From contig NZ_NMUQ01000003.1 of assembly GCF_002233675.1 (NCBI RefSeq), positions 290,477 to 354,476 of the forward strand: DNA of 64,000 nucleotides, in the 5' to 3' direction. Below are positions 26,772-34,542 of this stretch, piece by piece. Every line of letters begins with the position of its first letter. Position 1 is the stretch's first letter. Both the position numbers and the translations under genes were made by a program. The DNA comes from Paenibacillus herberti. GTDB lineage: Bacteria > Bacillota > Bacilli > Paenibacillales > Paenibacillaceae. The notes beneath the pieces were generated by a model, which ran no database searches, was not told where the DNA came from, and saw nothing but the letters and a program-made list of their open reading frames with translations.

Positions 26772-27926
26772 ATGGCCAAGGCGAGGGTATTTATCAGTTC
26801 GGTGAACGAGGACGGCCTGAAGCCGCTGCGACGCAGCGTGTTCCGCGTATTAGAGGGACTCGGCCATGAACCTCTGATGTGGGAAGAGAATTTGGGGCCG
26901 TGGCCGTCTTACCAGAATCCGGTTGAAAAATGCTTGGAGGCTGTGGAGCAGTCCGATCTCTACCTGCTGTTCATCGGTACGAGGGGCGGAACTTTCGATG
27001 CCGCCGCAGGCGTGACGGTGACTCATTCGGAGTTCATTCGTGCGGTTGATAAGGGCAAAACGGTGTTAGTCTGGGCAGATGCGGAGACAAAGGCTATTTT
27101 CTTTTCCGGCATCGCCTGGAAACTAGATGAATACATAGCACATACAGTGCAGGAGAGCGGTAGTTATCCGGCTCCTATGCAGGCACTGGATTTTCTGCGC
27201 TCCTGCCAGGAAGCGCCCCCTCACATCGATCCCTATGTCTGGTTGCTTCTGCATGATATTCGCCAGCGGGGCATATACGTGGAAGATCTGGCGCGAGGCG
27301 TCGAGACGGATTGGAGAGGTTATTTCAGTGACCTGTTGCGCCGAGGGCTGCTGCTTCTGCCGCTTGAGCCGACGATTGCTGAGAATAGCAATAGGCTTGA
27401 GGAGGCCGAAACGAGTTTTGATTTGCTCGCGGCTTTACTCCCACAAGTGACGCTTGAACCGCCGCATGATTGGAAGGTGTGGCTGAACACGATCCGCGAG
27501 CGGCTGCAAGGTCGAACGATTGAGCATCGTTATGGACGTTGGAACCGAGAAACCGTTGGCAGCTATGAAGCTTGCAACGCGGCCTCGTTGTATCGGCGGG
27601 ATGGCGATTCGATGCGTTTCATCTCCTGCTGTGGACGGGCTTCCGCTGTGCGGAGCTTTGCGCTGAACGACCAAAGTTCCTATATCGCTCTGACTTACGC
27701 CATGGGACCGCGCGCAGAGCAGGTCTATTACACGGAGTCAGGGCAGAAATTTTTTTACTGCGTCAGAAGCGGACCTTTTGTGGCGACTTTTCATTTTCCG
27801 GCAGGATCTTCCTGGGATCAACTCCGCTATATCCGCTACAAAGACAGTGTTGTTAGTGCTATAATAGGACCAAACACGAGATTGGTGAAGCTAGTTCGCT
27901 TATTGCTGGGAGGGATGAGGGCATGA
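26772..27926 (+). CDS. DUF4062 domain protein
   Basis: Cytoplasmic protein of 384 residues. The N-terminal ~110 residues match DUF4062 by pattern: ARVFISSVNEDGLKPLRR, the EPLMWEENLGPWPS segment, CLEAVEQSDLYLLFIGTRGGTF and THSEFIRAVDKGKTVLVWAD. This Rossmann/TIR-like domain often sits at the N-terminus of NTPases and suspected defence proteins. The remaining ~270 residues (RRDGDSMRFISCCGRASAVRSF, FVATFHFPAGSSWDQLRYIR) match nothing I recognise and contain no Walker motif. GGGGGAGCGGAGC precedes the chosen ATG; an in-frame ATG at 26757 is possible. The stop overlaps the next ORF by 4 nt (ATGA). Confidence 0.75.
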   Translation: MAKARVFISSVNEDGLKPLRRSVFRVLEGLGHEPLMWEENLGPWPSYQNPVEKCLEAVEQSDLYLLFIGTRGGTFDAAAGVTVTHSEFIRAVDKGKTVLVWADAETKAIFFSGIAWKLDEYIAHTVQESGSYPAPMQALDFLRSCQEAPPHIDPYVWLLLHDIRQRGIYVEDLARGVETDWRGYFSDLLRRGLLLLPLEPTIAENSNRLEEAETSFDLLAALLPQVTLEPPHDWKVWLNTIRERLQGRTIEHRYGRWNRETVGSYEACNAASLYRRDGDSMRFISCCGRASAVRSFALNDQSSYIALTYAMGPRAEQVYYTESGQKFFYCVRSGPFVATFHFPAGSSWDQLRYIRYKDSVVSAIIGPNTRLVKLVRLLLGGMRA

Positions 27927-28111
27927 AGAACGGCATATGGGTATCCAAGAACGGCCGTGTCAGCGAAGCATCCGGGCTGCAGCCCAGAGACGCGCTTTTG
28001 TTCGCACCGCACGGTATGACCTCGGAGGATCTGTTGCAAGAGCAGCGCTCCGCATTACAGCAGAATATTAAGCTAATCCGAACAAGGCTCGCCGAGGCGA
28101 CCCGTCGGTAG
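27923..28111 (+). CDS. 62-residue protein coupled to DUF4062 gene
   Basis: Small soluble protein starting MKNGIWVSKNGRVSEASGLQ and ending in a basic helix (NIKLIRTRLAEATRR). Its ATG overlaps the DUF4062 stop (ATGA), with GGGAGGGATG serving as the binding site, so the two are translated together. A terminator follows 11 nt after the stop, closing a two-gene operon. The family is not recognised. The pairing suggests a partner or regulator role, which is inference. Confidence 0.65.
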   Translation: MKNGIWVSKNGRVSEASGLQPRDALLFAPHGMTSEDLLQEQRSALQQNIKLIRTRLAEATRR

Positions 28112-28121
28112 CGCTTCCATT

Positions 28122-28146
28122 AATCCGTCCTTGGGCGGATTTTTTG
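28122..28146 (+). terminator. Terminator of the DUF4062 operon
   Basis: AATCCGTCC pairs with GGGCGGATT with a minimal loop, followed by TTTTTTG. Confidence 0.85.
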
Positions 28147-28189
28147 TTGCGTATCGGGTTGGCAGATGAGGAAGTCAGGGGGCAATGGG

Positions 28190-28618
28190 ATGGAATCCAG
28201 GCTTGAGCTGGTCGTCCGCTCTACCGAGATCGACGTGAACGGGCATGTGAACAACGCTAAATATTTGGAGTATTTGGAATGGGGCCGGGAAGACTGGTAT
28301 GAGAGTGCCGGTCTTGATTATGCCGCGTTTCTGGAAATGGGAATACAGACGGTGACAGTTAACATCAATGTGAACTATCGCCGCGAATGCGTACAAGGAG
28401 AGCGGCTCATCGTGCGTACCGAACCGCTGCGCGCGGGTCGTACAAGCTATGCGCTGAAGCAGGAGCTGCTGGACAGCAAGGGCGTGGTTCGCGCCGATGC
28501 GGAAGTGACCTGCGTTTGCATGGACTCGGTCGAGCGGCGTAGCCGCGAGCTGCCTCAGCGGCTGCGCGAGGTTCTGGAGCGCGGCGGGCATGAGGATCAA
28601 GTAGCGGAAGCTACTTGA
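28190..28618 (+). CDS. Acyl-CoA thioesterase, 4HBT (hotdog) family
   Basis: Hotdog-fold thioesterase of 142 residues that probably hydrolyses acyl-CoA or acyl-ACP. The family signature TEIDVNGHVNNAKYLEYLEWGRED holds the catalytic Asp; VNINVNYRRECVQGERL continues the hotdog strands. GGGGGCAATGGG lies before the ATG at 28190; an ATG at 28166 is an alternative. The last six codons and the stop are formed by the first copy of repeat array 2 (28598-28617), so the C-terminus QVAEAT derives from the repeat. Confidence 0.85.
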   Translation: MESRLELVVRSTEIDVNGHVNNAKYLEYLEWGREDWYESAGLDYAAFLEMGIQTVTVNINVNYRRECVQGERLIVRTEPLRAGRTSYALKQELLDSKGVVRADAEVTCVCMDSVERRSRELPQRLREVLERGGHEDQVAEAT

Positions 28619-29078
28619 AAGGCGGGATCTGGGCTGTGCGGTTGGGATCAAGTAGTCGAAGCTACTTGAGAAGCGAGTGCAGAGCCTCGTGGTTGGAAGC
28701 AAGTAGTCGAAGCTACTTGAAAGGCGAGCCCCGGGCGAAAAAGCCTGAAGCAAGTAGCCAAAGCTACTTGAAAGGCGATGCCCCAGACCGAAAAGCCCGA
28801 AGCAAGTAGTCAAAGCTACTTGAAAGGCGAGCCCCGGGCGAAAAAGCCTGAAGCAAGTAGTCAAAGCTACTTGAAAGGCGAAGCCGCGGGCCAAAAAGCC
28901 TGAAGCAAGTAGTCAAAGCTACTTGAAAGGCGAGCCCCGGGCGAAAAAGCCCGAAGCAAGTAGTCGAAGCTACTTGAAAGGCGAGCCCCAGACCGAAAAG
29001 CCCGAAGCAAGTAGTCGAAGCTACTTGAGAAGCGAGTTTCAGGCCGCGCAGCCGTAAGCAAGTAGCCAAAGCTACTTG
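28598..29078 (+). repeat. 51-bp tandem array 2: 10 palindromic units
   Basis: Ten copies of CAAGTAG-NNNAAG-CTACTTG or close variants start at 28598, 28649, 28700, 28751, 28803, 28854, 28906, 28957, 29008 and 29059, a 51-bp step with two 52-bp exceptions. The 31-bp spacers resemble each other (AAAGGCGAGCCCCGGGCGAA type) but not those of array 1. Stem arms CAAGTAG/CTACTTG are invariant while the loop is TCGAAG, TCAAAG, CCAAAG or CGGAAG. The two 52-bp units break any frame, so it is non-coding apart from copy 1. No terminator separates it from the genes on either side. Confidence 0.95.
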
Positions 29079-29156
29079 GAACGCACATTCGAGGCCGCGC
29101 AACCCGAACAAAGTAAAACAATTCATTCAGACATAAGGAAAAGGGGAATTCTCACT

Positions 29157-29936
29157 ATGACGGGCAAACTTATTTTTTTTGATGTAGACGGTACACTTCT
29201 GGATCATGACAAGCGGATTCCGGCTTCGGCGAAACAGGCGGTACGTGAGCTGCAGGATGCCGGACACGAGGTGGCCATCGCTACGGGACGAGGTCCTTTC
29301 ATGTTCAAGGAGATTCGCGAGGAGCTGGGCATCGACTCTTTTATAAGCTACAATGGCCAATTCGCAGTCCGCAAAGGTGAAGTCATCGTGCGAAATCCGA
29401 TCCAGCCGGAGTTGCTCCAGCAGATTACGGACCGTGCGGCTGAGCTGGATCACCCGATTGTATACATGAACGATGTAACGATGAAAGCGAATATCGAGCG
29501 CCATGACTATATCGAAGCGAGCATGGCTTCGTTATCGTTGAAGAATAAGGTCATGGAATGGGACAAGGAGTTTTACCTGGGCCGCGAGATTTATCAGTGC
29601 CTGTTGTTCTGCACGATCGGCGACGAGAAGGGCTATCGTGAGGCATTCCCGAATCTCGGCTTCATCCGCTGGCATCAGTTCTCTATGGACGTGCTGCCAC
29701 TGGGCGGTTCCAAAGCACAGGGTATTGAAGAATTCGTTCGTCGCGCCGGCGTGCGTCCAGAAGATGTGTATGCATTTGGCGACGGCTTGAACGACATCGA
29801 AATGCTGCAGTCCGTGCACAACAGTGTGGCGATGGGTAATGCAATCGAGACGGTGCAGAAAGCCGCCAAACATGTGACGAAGGATGTAACTGAAGATGGT
29901 ATCCGTCACGGGCTGGAACTTGTCGGACTGCTGTAA
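29157..29936 (+). CDS. HAD superfamily hydrolase, Cof type
   Basis: Cytoplasmic phosphatase of 259 residues, probably acting on sugar phosphates or other small phosphoesters. Motif I FFDVDGTLLD carries the two catalytic Asp; EVAIATGRGPFMF is motif II; the cap domain lies mid-chain; AFGDGLNDIEML near residue 210 is motif IV and VAMGNAIETVQKAA is the usual follow-up. AAGGGGAA lies before ATG 29157. Array 2 forms its upstream leader if it is co-transcribed with the thioesterase. Confidence 0.9.
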   Translation: MTGKLIFFDVDGTLLDHDKRIPASAKQAVRELQDAGHEVAIATGRGPFMFKEIREELGIDSFISYNGQFAVRKGEVIVRNPIQPELLQQITDRAAELDHPIVYMNDVTMKANIERHDYIEASMASLSLKNKVMEWDKEFYLGREIYQCLLFCTIGDEKGYREAFPNLGFIRWHQFSMDVLPLGGSKAQGIEEFVRRAGVRPEDVYAFGDGLNDIEMLQSVHNSVAMGNAIETVQKAAKHVTKDVTEDGIRHGLELVGLL

Positions 29937-30316
29937 CCTATCGCTTCGCTTCAACACTAGCGCTTCTGCTTGTCCACGAACATCCTTACGGAACTGAGAG
30001 AGCTTATTTCGCCTCAAAACAGGCTACAAATGATGTAACGGAACTGAGAAGCGTTATTCGAGTAAAAATGATGATAGTCCCGAGAAATACCCTCAATTAG
30101 TGTCTCTCAGTTTCGTTACGGCTTGAAAACCCTCCATTTGGTTGAAATAGGGCTTCTCAGTTCCGTTACGCTACCGAGGGAGCGGTTTGAATTAATGGAC
30201 GAGCGGAACTCAGAGCGTGAGCGTATAGCTTGACCATTCCTATAAAAATGAAAGCTCAAGACGCCTCAGATTCGAAAACGATGCAGCGCCGTCCGCCTAG
30301 ATTAAACTGGCGGCCT
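29937..30316. other. Intergenic region carrying a long dispersed repeat
   Basis: About 380 nt with no supported gene. Most of it is the inverted-repeat element at 29986-30170; the rest shows nothing recognisable. Confidence 0.6.
29986..30170. repeat. Dispersed nested inverted-repeat element, copy 1
   Basis: Two forward copies of T(T/A)ACGGAACTGAGA (29987, 30036) are mirrored by two reverse copies TCTCAGTTTCGTTACG (30105-30120) and TTCTCAGTTCCGTTACG (30154-30170). The outer and inner pairs could fold into a nested hairpin or cruciform of about 185 bp. A related copy lies at 40998-42945, where an insertion sequence interrupts it. Confidence 0.85.
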
Positions 30317-30374
30317 AAATAGGGGCAGCTCCGAAATCATCTAATAGATGACTTTTGGGGCTGCCCCTTATTTA
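30317..30374. terminator. Bidirectional terminator
   Basis: AAATAGGGGCAGCTCC pairs with GGGGCTGCCCCTTATTT around an imperfect inner stem. It separates the plus-strand HAD gene from the reverse-strand MFS gene that converge here. Confidence 0.75.
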
Positions 30375-30433
30375 CCATAAAATCTTGTCACCGCAGGTTA
30401 CAGTCAGTAATTGAAATTCCCCTTAACCTGCTC

Positions 30434-31645
30434 CTAAGCTCGTTCCGCCGCCAGCTCCGCATGCCGTTCCAAGTGGCGGCTGCGAATCAGCAGAGCGGCG
30501 ATGATCAGCATCGTGCCGTTGAGCACGAATACCCAGCGAATTGGAATGACGCCGCCCAGCGCGCCGCCGATAATCGGCCCCATCATCGTTGCAAGCTGCG
30601 TCGCAGATTGGTTCAAGGCAAAGGCGCGGCCGCGGAACTCCGGCGCAGTCACTTTTACGATCAACGCGTTCAAGGAGGGGTACACTCCAGCGAAACATAA
30701 CCCGTATAAGAAGCGCAACGCGCCGAAAGCGACAAAATTATGCGCGAAAAATTGCAGCAGATTGCCAATCCCTCCGCCCATCAGGCCGATGACGAGCACA
30801 TTCGTGTAGCCGATACGCGGGCCGAATTTACCCCACTGCGGCGCTGCAATCAACGTGGCGATACCAACTGCGGAGAAAACAACTCCAGCCAGCAGGCTCG
30901 CATTGCCGTCGCTGCCGCCAATATCCATCATATAAACCGTAAGAAGAGGCTCCAGAATCATCACGGAAAACGTGCCAAGCGATACCAAGCCGAGCATCGT
31001 TACTAACACTTTGTTGGAGAATGCTTCCTTTAAATCCTCACGGATCGGGGAACGGACAGCACTCCGGTTGAACTTATGTTCCTTGACGAAAAACACTGCG
31101 ATCAGCGCGGACACAAGTACGATGAAACCGGAAAAAATAAAGCTCTCCCGATTGCTGAAATAATGGCTGACCAAGCCACCAATCAGCGGACCGATGATAC
31201 CACCTGTCGCACCAGCAGTAGCCATTATGCCGAGCGCATAACCTGCCTTGTTCTCGGGTGTATTCGTGGCGACTAGAGCGATTGCCGCCGGGACGAATCC
31301 AGCGAGCAGACCTTGGCCGACGCGCACTCCGAGGAATACATAGGGATCATGCACGAAATAGGTGACCATATAAAGTGCTGCGAGCGCGAAGCCAGAGCGG
31401 ATCAGCATTGGCCTGCGGCCGTATTTGTCCGAGAGAGAACCCCAGTAGGGAGCGATTAATGCGCTGGCGAGGAAGGTGATGCCAAAGGCGAATCCCGACC
31501 AGAGCGTGAGGTTGTTCGTGATTCCGAGGTCATTGCGCAGAAACAAGGGCATGAAGGGGATGGATACGGTATAAGCGGTGCTGCAGAAAAAAACACCGAT
31601 CCATAAAACGAGCAGATTTCGTTTCCATAAATATGAATCCGCCAT
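30434..31645 (-). CDS. MFS multidrug efflux transporter
   Basis: Membrane transporter of 403 residues with 12 predicted helices. The loop 2-3 A-motif reads APYWGSLSDKYGRRPMLIRSG, and the antiporter C-motif region lies in GIMATAGATGGIIGPLIGGLV. The pattern fits the MdtG/TetA-like drug-proton antiporters. AAAGGA is about 13 nt before the ATG, a loose spacing. A short out-of-frame ORF starting ATGTTTACATGG overlaps the start. Single gene, convergent with the HAD gene; substrate unknown. Confidence 0.85.
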   Translation of the reverse strand: MADSYLWKRNLLVLWIGVFFCSTAYTVSIPFMPLFLRNDLGITNNLTLWSGFAFGITFLASALIAPYWGSLSDKYGRRPMLIRSGFALAALYMVTYFVHDPYVFLGVRVGQGLLAGFVPAAIALVATNTPENKAGYALGIMATAGATGGIIGPLIGGLVSHYFSNRESFIFSGFIVLVSALIAVFFVKEHKFNRSAVRSPIREDLKEAFSNKVLVTMLGLVSLGTFSVMILEPLLTVYMMDIGGSDGNASLLAGVVFSAVGIATLIAAPQWGKFGPRIGYTNVLVIGLMGGGIGNLLQFFAHNFVAFGALRFLYGLCFAGVYPSLNALIVKVTAPEFRGRAFALNQSATQLATMMGPIIGGALGGVIPIRWVFVLNGTMLIIAALLIRSRHLERHAELAAERA

Positions 31646-31897
31646 GTAAACATCAAGTCCTTTCCGGGGCTGGCCGGACCCTGTTGCAAAGCCGAAACTA
31701 AGCCGAAACTAAGAAGCATGTTCAAGGAATAAAAGTGGTTTTCCGCACATTTCTGTCCCTTATATTGTACTCCTCCTCTCCGAATAATCCAAGTTGGATG
31801 CGGAAATTCGGGCTTAACGCTCAAGGAGGGCTCGGATTAGAGGGGGGCATGATACGGTAATAATACGAAAAAGGCAGGTTCGGAAAGGGTGTAAACG

Positions 31898-32860
31898 ATG
31901 CGTTATGATGCACTCATTGTCGGCGGCGGGCTGGCGGGTTTAAGCGCTGCGGTGCAGCTTGGACGGTATAACCATAAGGTTCTTGTCATTGATTCGGAGG
32001 ACGGGCGGTCGAGCTTTTGCCTTCGTTACCATAATTTAATTGGCTGGCCGGATGGGGTGAGCGGACCGGAACTTCGCAAGGCGGGGAGAATCCAGGCGGA
32101 AAAGGTAGGCGTGCATTTTGTACATGACAAGGTAATTGAGGCTTCGGCGCTAAACGGTGAGGGCTTCTCCGTCCACACGGAGGCTGGCGAAACGTATGAG
32201 GGCCGGCGGTTGCTGCTGGCGACCGGCGTCATGGATCGGCTTCCGCCGCTAGAGGGGCTGCGCCCCTGCCTTGGCATCAGCATTTATGTATGCCCGGACT
32301 GCGACGGTTACGAGCTTACGGGCAGGCGCGCGATTGTGATGGGCTCGGGTAACCCCGGGGCGCATATGGCGGATATTTTGTCCTACTGGACCAATGAACT
32401 TGTCTACATCAACCACGAGAACGCGGAGGTAAAGCCGGAGCTGCTCGCTAAGCTGGAAGAAAAGGGCGTTCGGATCGTGGCAGAGCGAATCGAGCGATTG
32501 GTGGCAGAGGGCGATCAATTGCAAGGCGTAACGCTCGCTACGGGTGAATGGGTCGAAGGTGGCCGGGCTTTTGTTGCTTTTGGCGGCAATGAGGTGCGCT
32601 CTGGTCTCGGCGCGCAGCTTGGGGTCAAGCTTCATGGCAACCGTCATATCGAAGCCGACCCTCGCACCAAAATGACCAATGTGAAACATGTGTGGGCGGC
32701 GGGAGATGTGCTGGCACACTCCGAGCAGGCGTCTATCGCTATGGGCGACGGCTCGCAGGCAGCAATCTGGATGCACAAAAGTCTGATTGAAAAGCCAGGA
32801 AGCCCGGCGCTGCGGCCGCTCCAGGATGCTGTGCGGCATGCACAGCAAGAGGGCATTTAA
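31898..32860 (+). CDS. Thioredoxin-reductase-like flavoprotein
   Basis: FAD/NAD(P)-dependent disulfide oxidoreductase of 320 residues. FAD site GGGLAGLSAAVQLGRY at the N-terminus, redox-active pair in YVCPDCDGYEL (CPDC rather than the CATC/CAVC of canonical TrxB), NAD(P)-site region IVMGSGNPGAHMADIL (less canonical than GxGxxA) and the C-terminal FAD motif VWAAGDVLAHSEQASIAMGDG. GAAAGGGTG precedes the ATG. Both Cys are kept, so it should be redox-active; the partner thiol protein is unknown. No thioredoxin gene is adjacent (one lies at 37186). Confidence 0.85.
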   Translation: MRYDALIVGGGLAGLSAAVQLGRYNHKVLVIDSEDGRSSFCLRYHNLIGWPDGVSGPELRKAGRIQAEKVGVHFVHDKVIEASALNGEGFSVHTEAGETYEGRRLLLATGVMDRLPPLEGLRPCLGISIYVCPDCDGYELTGRRAIVMGSGNPGAHMADILSYWTNELVYINHENAEVKPELLAKLEEKGVRIVAERIERLVAEGDQLQGVTLATGEWVEGGRAFVAFGGNEVRSGLGAQLGVKLHGNRHIEADPRTKMTNVKHVWAAGDVLAHSEQASIAMGDGSQAAIWMHKSLIEKPGSPALRPLQDAVRHAQQEGI

Positions 32861-32869
32861 GCGCTAGCT

Positions 32870-33046
32870 TCAGATCCGCCGACTTTCCTCTACAGAAATG
32901 GCTTGCCGAGTTAACCATGCTTCAATGGAGGGACTGCGCCGAAAGGTCAGCAGAGACAGCAGCGACAGGGCGACTAAAGTCAGGTAACGGCCATCAAAAA
33001 TGCTTGGTTGGCATGCATCCTTTTCGATGAGATACTGCTTGGGCAT
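32870..33046 (-). CDS. Small membrane protein, 58 residues
   Basis: Reverse-strand ORF with GAGGGGGAACACTCCT before the ATG. The product starts MPKQYLIEKDACQPSIFDGR, has one hydrophobic helix (YLTLVALSLLSLLTF) and ends with a charged SVEESRRI. It lies convergent to the flavoprotein gene (10 nt apart) and diverges from the UvrC-like gene. No family recognised. The binding site, membrane helix and complete frame support it. Confidence 0.5.
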   Translation of the reverse strand: MPKQYLIEKDACQPSIFDGRYLTLVALSLLSLLTFRRSPSIEAWLTRQAISVEESRRI

Positions 33047-33251
33047 AGGAGTGTTCCCCCTCGTATTAGGAATGGGCAGTTAGAGCCTCCGACAATGTTC
33101 ACTATTCTGTAAAAGTATACCAAATGACGGCGTCGTCTGTCTTTCCTTTTCCGGCAGCCGGGGGTACAATTAGGTTCCTGGAACATGTGTTTGGTTCACA
33201 TGCTGTCATGGCATGAGCGGACCGACAATTTTACGGAGGAGGACTCAGACG

Positions 33252-34424
33252 ATGCCGTTTGTGTTCAAGGCCGGCGATTATCCCGAGAAGCCCGGTTGTT
33301 ATTTGATGCGCGATGCGTCAGGTCGCCTGTTATATGTCGGAAAGTCCAAAAATTTGAGGAGCCGTCTGCGCTCCTATTTTTATAGTAACAAGAAGATCAG
33401 GAGATTGCAGGAGCTGGTGGAGAACATCGCTGACATCGAGGTGCTTCTCGTTAACAATGAGACGGAGAGCCTGCTGCTCGAAAATAATTTGATCAAAATC
33501 CACAAGCCCCCGTACAATCGTGCGCTGAAAAAGGACAATAGCGGTTATGCGTATTTGATGCTTACCACAGAACGGATTCCGCGGTTGGCGGTTTATTACC
33601 GTGACCGACGGGAGCCTGAGGTGAGGCCGAGTGAGCACTTAGTACAAGTGTCCTCTGTTGCGGAACCGAAGCGTTTCGGCCCTTTTGCCAGTGCACGATT
33701 CCGTAATGAACTGCTGGAATTTGTCGCGGATCATTATAAATTGCGGTCCTGTACCAAGCTCCCCAAGCGGGCTTGTCTGCTGTATCACATAGGTAAGTGC
33801 AGCGGAATTTGCGAGGGACATCATAGTGAGGAGGATTATGCGAAAGATGTGCGCCAAGTATCGGAGCTGCTGTTTGACGGTGGCAAGGATGCACTTATCG
33901 CCCGGATGTACGCACAGATGTCGGAGTATGCCGAGGAACTGAAGTTCGAGAAGGCCCAGAATATGCTAAGCCATATCCGCAACCTGGAAAAGACGCCCGA
34001 GAAGCAAATCGTTGATCGGGAAACGAATCTCAACCAGGAGGTGCTCTACTTCGGCGAACAAGGCGTAATGGTCGCAAAGGTGCAGGAGGGCATGCTGCGC
34101 GAGCTTCAAATGGTTGAGCTGGAGCGTGGTTATGACGAGGCGGCATGCGATCGTTTTTTAATTCGCCGCTACCGCGAGCAGAACCGGCCGGACGAGCTGA
34201 TCGTCAATCGAATCGCTGATCCGGCAGCGGTGCGCCGCGCACTTCGTCGTCCGGGCGACCGGTTGGCTTCTCCGCTTACCATCACGCAGCCGAAGCGCGG
34301 TTTGAAGCATTCACTGCTGCAGTTGTGCAAGGAGAACTACGATTTCCGCGTGAAAGGTGTAATCGTAGGCGGGAGCGGCAGCGAACGAGAGGTTGCAGCG
34401 AGCAGCGAAAATGAGGGGAACTAG
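33252..34424 (+). CDS. Short UvrC-like GIY-YIG nuclease with Fe-S motif
   Basis: Protein of 390 residues matching the N-terminal half of excinuclease UvrC. GIY-YIG domain at ~10-90 (KPGCYLMRDASGRLLYVGKSKNLRSRL; catalytic Glu in NNETESLLLENNLIK). Four Cys in RSCTKLPKRACLLYHIGKCSGICEG match the spacing of the UvrC iron-sulfur ligands. A UVR-like helix pair follows (YAEELKFEKAQNMLSHIRNLE). The RNase H-like and helix-hairpin-helix domains that make the 5' incision are missing. It is thus Cho-like in domain content, but keeps the Fe-S region. GGAGGAGG precedes the ATG at 33252. Likely role: alternative 3' incision in nucleotide excision repair. Confidence 0.8.
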   Translation: MPFVFKAGDYPEKPGCYLMRDASGRLLYVGKSKNLRSRLRSYFYSNKKIRRLQELVENIADIEVLLVNNETESLLLENNLIKIHKPPYNRALKKDNSGYAYLMLTTERIPRLAVYYRDRREPEVRPSEHLVQVSSVAEPKRFGPFASARFRNELLEFVADHYKLRSCTKLPKRACLLYHIGKCSGICEGHHSEEDYAKDVRQVSELLFDGGKDALIARMYAQMSEYAEELKFEKAQNMLSHIRNLEKTPEKQIVDRETNLNQEVLYFGEQGVMVAKVQEGMLRELQMVELERGYDEAACDRFLIRRYREQNRPDELIVNRIADPAAVRRALRRPGDRLASPLTITQPKRGLKHSLLQLCKENYDFRVKGVIVGGSGSEREVAASSENEGN

Positions 34425-34441
34425 CCATAAGTCAGCCGATC

Positions 34442-34528
34442 ATGCTTGTAACCGGAGGTAATGCCGGAATGGGATTCTAAACGGTCATCGGGCTAGCGAC
34501 CTCTGGAGCCAAAATAGTGCATCGTGCT
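34442..34528 (+). pseudogene. SDR oxidoreductase N-terminal relic
   Basis: In frame from the ATG at 34442 the sequence reads MLVTGGNAGMGF, stop (TAA at 34478), then TVIGLATSGAKIV. This is the first beta-alpha-beta unit of a short-chain dehydrogenase (TGGxxGxGF...). A GAA-to-TAA change would explain the stop, and nothing of the rest of the gene remains. It lies between the UvrC-like gene and the convergent hydrolase gene. Confidence 0.7.
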
Positions 34529-34542
34529 GACTTTTTTGTGCT

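Noticed and set aside
28175..29126. Reverse-strand ORFs over array 2
   Set aside because: They arise from the repeat, lack start signals, and overlap the well-supported thioesterase gene antisense.
29986..30170. Intrinsic terminator
   Set aside because: The inverted repeats lack a T-run and recur elsewhere as a dispersed family, so they are listed as a repeat.
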